From a bacterium (GTDB lineage Bacteria; Zhuqueibacterota; Zhuqueibacteria; Zhuqueibacterales; Zhuqueibacteraceae), in assembly GCA_023150945.1 (NCBI GenBank), contig JAKLJX010000004.1:252539-316538 (forward strand): a stretch of 64,000 nt of DNA, written 5' to 3'. How positions within the stretch are numbered: the first letter of the stretch is position 1; every line of letters starts with the position of its first letter. The notes below the pieces were generated by a model, which saw nothing but the letters and a program-made list of their open reading frames with translations, was not told where the DNA came from and searched no databases. The position numbers and the translations under genes were made by a program. Shown one piece after another: positions 43,048 through 50,956 of the stretch.

Positions 43048-44880
43048 ATGCCGATTAAAAAACTCCGTCCCAGCTTTGCGTTCACCGAGGACCGGCTTGC
43101 GCAATTGAAAGCCATCGTGCCTGAAGCATTTGCCGACGGCAAGATCAACTGGGAAGCACTGAAACAAGCGCTCGGTGAATTTTTGGAAGATGAAAGCCCA
43201 GAAGCCGAGCATTTTGGCCTGTTCTGGCCCGGCAAACGCGAAGCGCGGCGCTTGGCAACCTTGCCCAGCAAAGGCACGCTCGTGCCTGCTGCCGGAGAAG
43301 GCGTTGACGAGGACAAGACCCGCAACATTTTCATCGAAGGCGAAAATCTGGAAGTGCTGAAACTCCTGCAAAAGAGCTACGCCGGCCGGATCAAGATGAT
43401 CTACATCGATCCGCCTTACAACACGGGAAACGACTTCGTTTACAAGGACGATTTCAAGGAGCCGCTGGAAGAATACCTAAAAAGAACCGGACAGGCGGAT
43501 GAAAATGGCAAACTGTTGACGACGAATACCAAAGCGAGTGGCCGTTTTCATTCGAATTGGCTGAATTTGATTTATCCGAGACTGCTTTTGGCCAGAAGTC
43601 TCTTGAGTGAGAATGGAGTAATTTTTACTTCAATTGATGACAACGAACTCCATAATCTCCGACAAATGATGGATGAGATTTTAGGCGAAGGTAATTTTCT
43701 TGCTTGTCTTGCCCGACGTGTAAAGTCTGGTGGTGGAAGTGCAGCACACCATTTTGCTGTTGAGCATGATTACGTGGTTGTCTATGCTAAGAATAAAGAA
43801 AGCACTGGGCCTCTCTTTATTCCACACGACCCGGAATATGCGAAAAGATACTCAGAAGAAGATCATCTTGGAAGGTACTTCTGGGACACGATGGTGCGTT
43901 CTTACACTCAAACTAAGCCGTATAAAATCGAGGCGCCCGACGGAACGATACTGCAAGGCAAATTGTTTAGAAGCGAGAATCGGTTCAAAGATGATTTGAA
44001 GTCAGGAGAAGTACGCTTTTTGAAAAAGGACGACGGAACGTGGTCGGTACAGTTTAAACAAAGAATGGCTGACGGAAGAAAAATTCGCTCTTTGCTGCAT
44101 GAGAATGAATTCCGATCGTCGCACGACGAAATCGACGAGCTTGGTTTAGGCGACACTTTTCAATTTCCTAAACCAGTTTATTTGTTACGCCAACTAATTC
44201 AAGCGTCTAGTGAGTCAAATGACATAGTCATAGACTTTTTTGCTGGCTCCTGCACCACCGCCCAAGCTATTTTAGACCTCAATCGCGAAGACGGTGGCAA
44301 TCGCCGCTTCATCATGGTTCAACTTCCCGAGCCAACGCCTGAGGACTCGCCTGCTCGAAAAGCTGGCTATAATACTATCGCCGAAATCGGCAAAGAACGC
44401 ATCCGGCGCGTGACCGCCAAAATGAGAAAGGAGAGCAACGGCAAATCTTCATCTAAACGCGAAACGCCTGAAGACCTGGGTTTCAAAGTCTTCAAGCTCG
44501 CGTGTTCCAACTTCAGAGCCTGGCAAGATTATAACGGCGAAAACATTCAAGAACTCGAAATGTTGTTTGATCAAGCCGAAACCCCATTGGTCAAAGGTTG
44601 GAAAGAAGATGATTTGTTGACAGAAATCATGCTGCAACAAGGCTTCCCGCTCGACAGTAAGATCACGCGACAAACCGGTTTCAAATCGAACAAAGTGAAG
44701 TTGATCGAATCCGAAGCCTGCGCGCATCGCTTGTTCGTGTGCCTTGATCCCAAAATCAAAGAGGACGCCATCAAACATTTGGAACTTCGCATCGAGGATA
44801 TTTTCGTTTGCCTCGACAGCGCGCTAACGGATCAAGCCAGGATGCGGCTGGCAGACGTGTGCCGGTTGAATATTACTTGA
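43048..44880 (+). CDS. mod: Type III restriction-modification DNA methyltransferase (Mod)
   Basis: The 610-aa protein is a beta-class adenine methyltransferase: catalytic DPPYNTG at 121-127 precedes the S-adenosylmethionine motif DFFAGSCTTAQ near residue 395. Between them lies the target-recognition region (about 180-380), which is visibly more AT-rich than the flanking sequence. This is usual for recognition domains exchanged between strains. The protein should methylate one strand of an asymmetric site and form a complex with Res. AAGGA precedes the start. The Res genes lie about 840 bases downstream, beyond a toxin-antitoxin pair on the other strand. Confidence 0.92.
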   Translation: MPIKKLRPSFAFTEDRLAQLKAIVPEAFADGKINWEALKQALGEFLEDESPEAEHFGLFWPGKREARRLATLPSKGTLVPAAGEGVDEDKTRNIFIEGENLEVLKLLQKSYAGRIKMIYIDPPYNTGNDFVYKDDFKEPLEEYLKRTGQADENGKLLTTNTKASGRFHSNWLNLIYPRLLLARSLLSENGVIFTSIDDNELHNLRQMMDEILGEGNFLACLARRVKSGGGSAAHHFAVEHDYVVVYAKNKESTGPLFIPHDPEYAKRYSEEDHLGRYFWDTMVRSYTQTKPYKIEAPDGTILQGKLFRSENRFKDDLKSGEVRFLKKDDGTWSVQFKQRMADGRKIRSLLHENEFRSSHDEIDELGLGDTFQFPKPVYLLRQLIQASSESNDIVIDFFAGSCTTAQAILDLNREDGGNRRFIMVQLPEPTPEDSPARKAGYNTIAEIGKERIRRVTAKMRKESNGKSSSKRETPEDLGFKVFKLACSNFRAWQDYNGENIQELEMLFDQAETPLVKGWKEDDLLTEIMLQQGFPLDSKITRQTGFKSNKVKLIESEACAHRLFVCLDPKIKEDAIKHLELRIEDIFVCLDSALTDQARMRLADVCRLNIT

Positions 44881-44921
44881 TCTCTCCGCCCAGTGGCGTG
44901 CAGGTGTGGCTTAAAATTTAC

Positions 44922-45338
44922 TTAACTCGAGAACTGCTTTTCCAATTCTTCAAGAAATTTGGAGACTTTGACGATGCGGACACCTTGGTAGGTTTTATGC
45001 GGGAAGTGTTTCGTGTTCTTTGTCACGAGATATTCTGCTTGACCGGTTACGGCAGTCTCGAGAAACTTGTCATCATCCACGTCTTTGCAAGCTTGCAAAG
45101 TTCCTGGAATGGCAACACGGATGCCTGAAACACGCAATTCCGCAAGCAGATCGCTGACCTTCTGCGGATCAATCTCCGGCAGATGATGCAGAACGTAGGC
45201 ATATTCATTCATGATTTCATCAGAAATCAAAAAATCGAATTGGCCTTTAAGCCATCGGAGAATGAGCTTTGCCGGCGCGCCCGAGTCATTGAGTAGGCCG
45301 GAAACAAGCAGATTGGTGTCGATGACGGCACGGATCAT
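44922..45338 (-). CDS. PIN-domain toxin (VapC-like, COG1569)
   Basis: The 138-aa protein opens with AVIDTNLLVSGLL; Asp7 is the first acidic residue of the PIN nuclease site. Others are available in SDEIMNEY and in DVDDDKFLETA, as expected for the four-acid metal site. Such proteins cut RNA and stop growth when free. It overlaps the antitoxin by four bases (ATGA), the standard toxin-antitoxin coupling, and faces the mod gene tail to tail with a 41-base gap. Confidence 0.88.
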   Translation of the reverse strand: MIRAVIDTNLLVSGLLNDSGAPAKLILRWLKGQFDFLISDEIMNEYAYVLHHLPEIDPQKVSDLLAELRVSGIRVAIPGTLQACKDVDDDKFLETAVTGQAEYLVTKNTKHFPHKTYQGVRIVKVSKFLEELEKQFSS

Positions 45339-45601
45339 TTTTCCACGCTTTTTTGCTGCCGGTATTCCTTGATCAGCCGATCGATCTCTTTTTCGGCCAC
45401 GCCGCCCGCCGCCCGCACCTCGGCGCGAATCTCATCAATGAGTCGGGCTAACCGGCGGCGATCTTTTCGAATGGGCTGCAAAAAGAGAAGCCTCAAGGCA
45501 TCCGAGATGACGGCGTTTTGATCGCCATCATAATGTTCCTGTGCCAGCAACGATAAGCGCGTTGCGAGCTGATCGTCAAGTTTCAAAACGAGCTCCGCCA
45601 T
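45335..45601 (-). CDS. Ribbon-helix-helix type antitoxin
   Basis: The start is set at ATG 45601, since GAGGTT lies at the right distance and the in-frame ATG at 45613 has no site; this gives 88 aa. The opening AELVLKLDDQLATRLSLLA is a ribbon-helix-helix DNA-binding pattern and the charged C-terminal half (IRKDRRRLARLIDEIRAEV) would wrap the PIN toxin. It is translationally coupled to the toxin. Confidence 0.8.
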   Translation of the reverse strand: MAELVLKLDDQLATRLSLLAQEHYDGDQNAVISDALRLLFLQPIRKDRRRLARLIDEIRAEVRAAGGVAEKEIDRLIKEYRQQKSVEK

Positions 45602-45619
45602 AATGAACCTCATTTAAGT

Positions 45620-45630
45620 TGTTCTGAACA
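45620..45630. promoter_or_regulatory. Palindrome TGTTC-T-GAACA, candidate operator
   Basis: The palindrome lies upstream of the antitoxin and within the 122-base divergent gap before res. Antitoxins of the ribbon-helix-helix type bind such sites to repress their own operon. Five-base arms can occur by chance. Confidence 0.3.
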
Positions 45631-45723
45631 GCGCTGCAACAGGCTACTATAGCTGCAAATATATGCGATTTTTTCATTAACTTCAACACATTCCTTTTTG
45701 CTCAAGCCCAAACAACGGCTGCC

Positions 45724-47106
45724 ATGTTTAAAACTCTCCAACTCCAATTCGACGCGCATCAAGATCATCAACTCGAAGCGGTGGAAAGCGTCGTCCGCTT
45801 GTTCGAAGGCCTGCCGAAACGCGCGCCGGAATTCAGTCTCGGCGGCGAGATTGTGGCCAACTTGCCGCTGCATGAAACGCTGCGCGAGTCATGGCTGCGC
45901 GAGAATCTCGCTGCGGTTCAACAAAAAAACGGCATCGAAAACCCGTTCGCCGAGTTGCAAGTCGACGAAGGGATGGTCATCGACTGCGCGGGCAACGAAA
46001 CCTGGCGCTATCCGAGCTTCACCGTTGAAATGGAAACCGGCACGGGCAAGACCTACGTGTATTTGCGCACGATTCACGAATTGCGGCAACGTTACGGCTT
46101 CAGCAAGTTCGTCATCGTCGTGCCCAGCGTCGCGATTTACGAGGGCGTGGTCAAGAGTTTTGAAATTACGCGCAGTCACTTTCGCAGTCTGTACGGAAAT
46201 GAAACCGTTCACCTGCTCAAATACGACGGCAGCAAATTGAGCCAATTGCGCTCATTTGCGAGCGACACGTTCACGGAAATCATGGTGATCACGCTGGACG
46301 CATTCAACAAGGCGTCGAATGTCATTTACAAATATTCCGAGAAACTTCCAGGCGAGCGCAAGCCGTACCAGTTCATCCAAGAGACACGGCCAATTCTGAT
46401 TCTCGATGAGCCGCAAAACATGGAGAGCGACACGGCAAAAACGGCGCTGCGCTCGTTGCATCCTTTGATTGCGATGCGTTACAGCGCCACGCCGCGTACC
46501 GATCCAAACCTGGTTTACCGGCTGACGCCTTTTGAAGCGTTTCGCCGCAATCTGGTCAAGAAAATCGAAGTCAGCGGCGTGGTAAAAAAAGATGATTTGA
46601 ATCAGCCGTTCTTGGCGCTCACCAAAATTTCGCGCAACGGGCGCATTACGGCAAGAGTCAGAACATATGCCGATGAAAAGGGACAGACGCGTGAAGCAGA
46701 ACTTGTTTTGCGACAGTACGATGATTTGTACAAGATCACCCGCCGGGACGAGTTTAAAGATCGCTACTGTGTCGTGGAGATCAATGCCGCTGAAGAGTTT
46801 CTTCTGTTTGAGAACGGCATTACGCTCAGACTGAACGACACCCTCGGGCCCTCGCGGCCTGAGATTTTCCGATTGCAGATCGAGGAAACAATCAGAACTC
46901 ACATGGAGCGGCAGGAAGAATTGCGCGACCGCGATGTAAAAGTTCTCTCGCTGTTCTTCATTGATCGCGTGGCGAATTATACCGACGAGAACGGCATCAT
47001 CAAGCAGCTTTTTGACCGCGCATTCGACAAGCTCAAAAAGCAATATCCGTACTTCAAAAATTACCGGCCGGAACAAGTGCGCGAAGCTTATTTTGCCAAA
47101 AAATGA
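45724..47106 (+). CDS. res: Type III restriction enzyme Res, N-terminal helicase part
   Basis: The 460-aa protein carries the first RecA-like domain of a type III Res subunit: Walker A TGTGKTYVYL near residue 104, Walker B LILDEPQNM near 227 and SATPRT near 250. Part of the second domain follows (ALTKISRNGRITARV...KVLSLFFIDRVANY). The frame stops at TGA 47104-47106 right after a run of six A. The sequence just before (REAYFAKK) is where intact Res proteins continue uninterrupted. The following frame (47103-48818) supplies the rest; combined length (1031) equals a normal Res. Confidence 0.88.
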   Translation: MFKTLQLQFDAHQDHQLEAVESVVRLFEGLPKRAPEFSLGGEIVANLPLHETLRESWLRENLAAVQQKNGIENPFAELQVDEGMVIDCAGNETWRYPSFTVEMETGTGKTYVYLRTIHELRQRYGFSKFVIVVPSVAIYEGVVKSFEITRSHFRSLYGNETVHLLKYDGSKLSQLRSFASDTFTEIMVITLDAFNKASNVIYKYSEKLPGERKPYQFIQETRPILILDEPQNMESDTAKTALRSLHPLIAMRYSATPRTDPNLVYRLTPFEAFRRNLVKKIEVSGVVKKDDLNQPFLALTKISRNGRITARVRTYADEKGQTREAELVLRQYDDLYKITRRDEFKDRYCVVEINAAEEFLLFENGITLRLNDTLGPSRPEIFRLQIEETIRTHMERQEELRDRDVKVLSLFFIDRVANYTDENGIIKQLFDRAFDKLKKQYPYFKNYRPEQVREAYFAKK

Positions 47107-48818
47107 GATTCGGTCGGGGCGAAGAGAAGGCTATTGACATCGAGAATTTGGAAAGAGCGCCAGCAGCGCAGCGCGAAGCGGCGCAAAGAGCTTTCGAGTT
47201 GATCATGAAAAAGAAAGAACGCTTGCTTTCCTTTGATGAACCCGTGAGCTTTATCTTCGCGCATTCGGCGCTCAAGGAAGGCTGGGATAATCCCAACGTT
47301 TTTCAGATTTGCACGCTCAATCAAGCGGTGTCTGGAATCAGACGTCGGCAGGAGATCGGACGCGGCTTGCGGTTGTGCGTCAATCAACAAGGCCTGCGGC
47401 TGTTTGATGAAGAAGTCAATACCTTGACCGTCATTGCCAATGAGAGCTACGCCTCGTATGCCGCCAATCTGCAGCAGGAGTACGTGAAGGACAACATGGC
47501 CGCGCCACCGCCGCCTTCGGAAGCACGCAAGAAGAACGCGACGCGCAACGACAAAATCTTTCATGGCAGCAAGGAGTTCAAAGATTTTTGGGAAAGACTG
47601 TCACAAAAAGTCTCTTATCGCGTGCACGTCAACACGCCGGAACTGATTCGGGCTTGTGTTGAAAGATTGAATGCGCAGACGATCCCAGAACCGGTGCTCG
47701 TGGTCGAGCGGGGAAAATTTGTCGTCAAACGTTACATCCTGCGCTTGCAATCCGTGCGGGGAAATATCGCAATGATCGAGCTTGAAATCGCTGATTCCGA
47801 AGGCACAATCAACAAGGATTCCCGTCCCATCCTCAAAAAGAATAATTTGGCGCGAGTTTTTGGCGATGACCGGTTGCGCCATTTTCAAGTGCTGGAGATT
47901 CAGAACGGCAAGCGTGAAGCAAAGGTGATTTTCTCGAATAATGTGGAGTTGGGCGTTCACGCCACGTTGACCTTTGAGAGCGAGGCCGGGCAGGTGATTT
48001 CAGAAAGAACCTCAAAGCCGGTGGTTGCGACATATCCGGTGTTCAATTTGCTGGATCGCGCCAGCCGTGAACTCGGTCTGACACGGCCAACGTTGAACGC
48101 CATCTTCAAAGGATTGCATGACGAACACAAGAAGATGCTCTTGCGCAATCCCGAAGGGTTCGCCGGCATTTTCATTCAGCAAATCAGGGAGGCGTTGGCG
48201 GATCACATTGTGGAACGCATTGAGTTCATCGTGGAAGACGGGAGAATTGAGCGCAATTTGGAGAAGCTCTTTCCGCTCAAAAAGGCTTTTGCGCAGAGAG
48301 AACTGGAGGAAGCCGACGAGCGCACGCTGTATTATTTGCTGCAAGCCGACTCGGAGGCGGGGCGAAAGTTCGTGGTGCAAGCCGATTCTGAGGTGGAACG
48401 CGTGTTTGTAAAGCGGATTGTCAGGCCGGATGACAAGGTTGTATTCTATTTTAAATTTCCGGCTGCCTTTGAAATCAAAATGCCCAAAGTGGTCGGCAAC
48501 TACAATCCGGACTGGGGCATCGTTCGTTTCGATGGCGACCGGCGCTGCATTCTCCAACTCATCCGCGAGACCAAATACAAGCACGAAGATGAGCTGCGCT
48601 TCCCGCACGAGCAGCGCAAAATCAAGTGCGCACGCAGACACTTCAAATCCATGGGCATCGACTATCGTCCCATCTTTCGGGAATTTGCCGAATGGTGGCG
48701 TTCTGAGAATGAGATCGCGACACAGGGATTGTTTGATATTGATAAGGTTGAAAAGGATCAACGTCAACCACAAACTAAAGCCGAGGCGCTGGGCAAGGTA
48801 TCGAAAGGCGCAGCATGA
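47103..48818 (+). CDS. res: Type III restriction enzyme Res, C-terminal part
   Basis: The 571-aa product continues the Res subunit: FIFAHSALKEGWDNPNVFQI and SGIRRRQEIGRGLRL are the last helicase motifs. The C-terminal endonuclease domain has IVRFDGDRRCILQLIRETKYK, a PD-(D/E)XK-like core. Its ATG overlaps the preceding TGA (ATGA). Reinitiation could make it as a separate polypeptide, or it may be the distal half of a frameshifted gene. The frame would be continuous if the A-run had seven instead of six residues. No separate ribosome-binding site is evident. Confidence 0.85.
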   Translation: MRFGRGEEKAIDIENLERAPAAQREAAQRAFELIMKKKERLLSFDEPVSFIFAHSALKEGWDNPNVFQICTLNQAVSGIRRRQEIGRGLRLCVNQQGLRLFDEEVNTLTVIANESYASYAANLQQEYVKDNMAAPPPPSEARKKNATRNDKIFHGSKEFKDFWERLSQKVSYRVHVNTPELIRACVERLNAQTIPEPVLVVERGKFVVKRYILRLQSVRGNIAMIELEIADSEGTINKDSRPILKKNNLARVFGDDRLRHFQVLEIQNGKREAKVIFSNNVELGVHATLTFESEAGQVISERTSKPVVATYPVFNLLDRASRELGLTRPTLNAIFKGLHDEHKKMLLRNPEGFAGIFIQQIREALADHIVERIEFIVEDGRIERNLEKLFPLKKAFAQRELEEADERTLYYLLQADSEAGRKFVVQADSEVERVFVKRIVRPDDKVVFYFKFPAAFEIKMPKVVGNYNPDWGIVRFDGDRRCILQLIRETKYKHEDELRFPHEQRKIKCARRHFKSMGIDYRPIFREFAEWWRSENEIATQGLFDIDKVEKDQRQPQTKAEALGKVSKGAA

Positions 48819-48869
48819 GAACTGCCCTGTTCGGAAAATTGTTTGTATTAAACGGCTTTGGCAAGCCAT

Positions 48870-49190
48870 TCAGCCGCCAGGGCGTTCATAAAGTACCACG
48901 CCTTTCTCGACAATGTCCCGATAGAAAGTGTCGCCCAGGCACAAGCGCTCAGCCACCTGTTGCGGCGAGCGCACGAGAATATCCATCGGAAATTGGTGTG
49001 ATATACTCAAGGCGACTTCAACTTCAGGATCACCGCCATGATGGCCATCTTCAAGAATGACGAGCAAATCGACGTCGCTATGGCGATGTGATTCGCCACG
49101 CGCATACGAACCGAACAGGACAATTTTGAGCGGGTCAAACTTTTGCGCAATCTGCTGGGCAACGGAATGAATTTGTTCTGGCGTGATCAT
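48870..49190 (-). CDS. MNT-type nucleotidyltransferase, no visible partner
   Basis: From ATG 49190 the 106-aa protein carries the minimal nucleotidyltransferase signature GSYARGESHRHSDVDLLV and a third acid in PMDILV. MNT proteins usually neutralise a HEPN toxin by adding AMP to it. No HEPN gene (R-x4-6-H) is visible on either side. It converges on the res gene with a 51-base gap. The longer frame to 49259 adds a leader without support. Confidence 0.83.
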   Translation of the reverse strand: MITPEQIHSVAQQIAQKFDPLKIVLFGSYARGESHRHSDVDLLVILEDGHHGGDPEVEVALSISHQFPMDILVRSPQQVAERLCLGDTFYRDIVEKGVVLYERPGG

Positions 49191-49926
49191 GGTCAGCTCG
49201 AGGTTTTGGAGTCCCGCCCCAGGACACAAGCGATGCGAACGGCGCACGGGAACGGTCAATGACTTGCCAGGTTCTCATTGTCTCATGAATCGCTCCCGTT
49301 TGGGCGGCGAGCGCGAACCGGAACACCGTAACAGCATTGAATGGACGGCAGAATATAGACAATACCTTTTCAATCATCAATCGAATTTTGTGAACGCCAT
49401 GTCCCAAACTCCCCACGCCTGATTTGCCACGCCTCCAGATCAGCGACGCACTGCGGCCGGGGGCGCTGTCCGCATGGAAAACAGGCTGCCGGACCAATTG
49501 CCATGCTTGCCCGCGCGGTGCTGCCGGCGGAATCCGTGGTCAAATCGCCTGTCACACCGCTGTAATATTTTGCAATATCCTGCAAAAGCCCGCTTGACAG
49601 AAATGCTTATCTTTGCTATTTTCCGCCCAGTTTTGCTGACCTACCTCGGATTACGATTCGCGCCCCGGGCGCCGGTGGAGTTGAAAAAAGTATCATGAAG
49701 CAAGCTTGTCTCATTTCCCGCCATTGACCGATTGCTCAGCGTTGCATGTGGATATGATTTTCCCCTCGCCTCAATCTCGCTTACCCCTGCAGTTACTCGC
49801 CAATATTTCCGGTAGCGGCCGGTTTGCGCTGCTGCCGGAATTCTTCATGAACCCGCAGTGGCAGGTGGGCGCACAGGCGCTGACCGCCGGATCGTAACCC
49901 TCATCGTTGCTTCAGACAGAAGAATC
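49191..49926. other. Intergenic region at right edge of defence island
   Basis: The 736 bases contain only short unsupported frames. I looked for a HEPN gene, an integrase fragment and a repeat of the tRNA-Pro 3' end and found none. The left part may be a decayed gene, but no homology can be named. Confidence 0.4.
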
Positions 49927-50742
49927 ATGAAAGACCTGACCAGAATCGAACAAAAGCAAATGCGCCATCTTTGGCAGGAGCGGCGCGAGCGTTTGCAGGC
50001 TGCGGGTGAGCAGCAGGAAGCGCCCGAGCTGAACGACAACGGCCCCAGCGAGTCGCTGCGCGAAACCTTGATTCACCAAGCCGCGCCGCAGGCCGATCAA
50101 TTGGTGCTGGTGCAGTCGGTGCAGGCGCCGGCGCTGTCCCACAGCCTGATCGACCGCGGACTGATTCTCGCGCAGATCGAAGTGGTGGAGCCGCTGATTT
50201 GCCTCACCAAACTCGATCTCGCAGAAAAGCGAAGCACGATCGACAAAGTCGCGCGTCTCTACCGTGAGCTGGGCTACGCGATCGTGCTCACCTCCGCCAA
50301 AACCGGCGAGGGCATCGCCAATTTGCGGGAGCGGTTGGAAAACAGGCATTCGATCATGATCGGCGAGGCCGGTGTGGGCCGGAAATCCCTGCTGGCGCAG
50401 CTCGATCCTGGGTACGGCAAGCGAGGCAAGACGGAGGACAGGGTTTTGGAGGCGAGCAATGGCGCTTCGGTGCGATGCCGCCTCAGCAGCTTTGAGCTGG
50501 CGCGCGGACTGGAGATCACCACGCTGGAGGAAATCGAGATGGCCTGCTTGTTGGGATTGCAGCCCGATGAGCTGCGCTATTACTACAACGAGTTTCGCGA
50601 GTTCAGCGGCGATTGCGCGAACGGAGAGTGTCTGCACTGGCGCGAATCCGGTTGCGCCGTCAAGCAGGCCGTGGCGAACGGCGAAGTCACCAAGTCGCGT
50701 TATCAAGCTTATGTTGAAATCCTGCAGTCCTTGGCACCGTGA
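49927..50742 (+). CDS. RsgA-like protein with degenerate GTPase motifs
   Basis: The 271-aa protein is recognisably RsgA-like: it has LTKLDL (94-97 for G4; usually NKxD), SAKTGEG for G5 and the RsgA zinc pattern C230-x4-C235-x-H237-x5-C243. It lacks other GTPase essentials. The P-loop reads GEAGVGRKS (146-154) with Lys displaced by Arg, and the DTPG motif after switch I is replaced by RLSSFELARG. The N-terminal OB domain of RsgA is absent or unrecognisable. RsgA normally helps 30S ribosome maturation; this copy has probably lost GTP hydrolysis and may be a regulator or a decaying paralogue. An RsgA with intact motifs probably exists elsewhere. Confidence 0.75.
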   Translation: MKDLTRIEQKQMRHLWQERRERLQAAGEQQEAPELNDNGPSESLRETLIHQAAPQADQLVLVQSVQAPALSHSLIDRGLILAQIEVVEPLICLTKLDLAEKRSTIDKVARLYRELGYAIVLTSAKTGEGIANLRERLENRHSIMIGEAGVGRKSLLAQLDPGYGKRGKTEDRVLEASNGASVRCRLSSFELARGLEITTLEEIEMACLLGLQPDELRYYYNEFREFSGDCANGECLHWRESGCAVKQAVANGEVTKSRYQAYVEILQSLAP

Positions 50743-50956
50743 TTTCCCCGGGAAGAATTCCCTTGCGGGAGTGGCGCCATTTCGCTATCTTGCGCCGCGT
50801 TTCATGGTGATACCTCCTGGTGTTTGCCGCTAGAACCTCACCGGTCTAGCGGCATTTTTATTTTCGCGTCGCGAACAGGGAAGCCGGTCCAACTCCGGCA
50901 GATCGGCAGGGTGGAGGAAAATCGTGCCGATTCATTCTTGCAGCAAAGGAATACAC

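Noticed and set aside
45610-45873. Minus-strand open frame of 87 codons next to the antitoxin
   Set aside because: It overlaps the start of res and has no antitoxin or toxin motif.
47090-47110. Programmed -1 frameshift in res
   Set aside because: The site C-AAA-AAA-TGA is not a standard slippery heptamer, and no clear downstream stem was seen. Slippage mutation or reinitiation is simpler, though not excluded.
49191-49926. Attachment-site repeat of the tRNA-Pro end
   Set aside because: I found no match to the T-arm or acceptor sequence in this gap.
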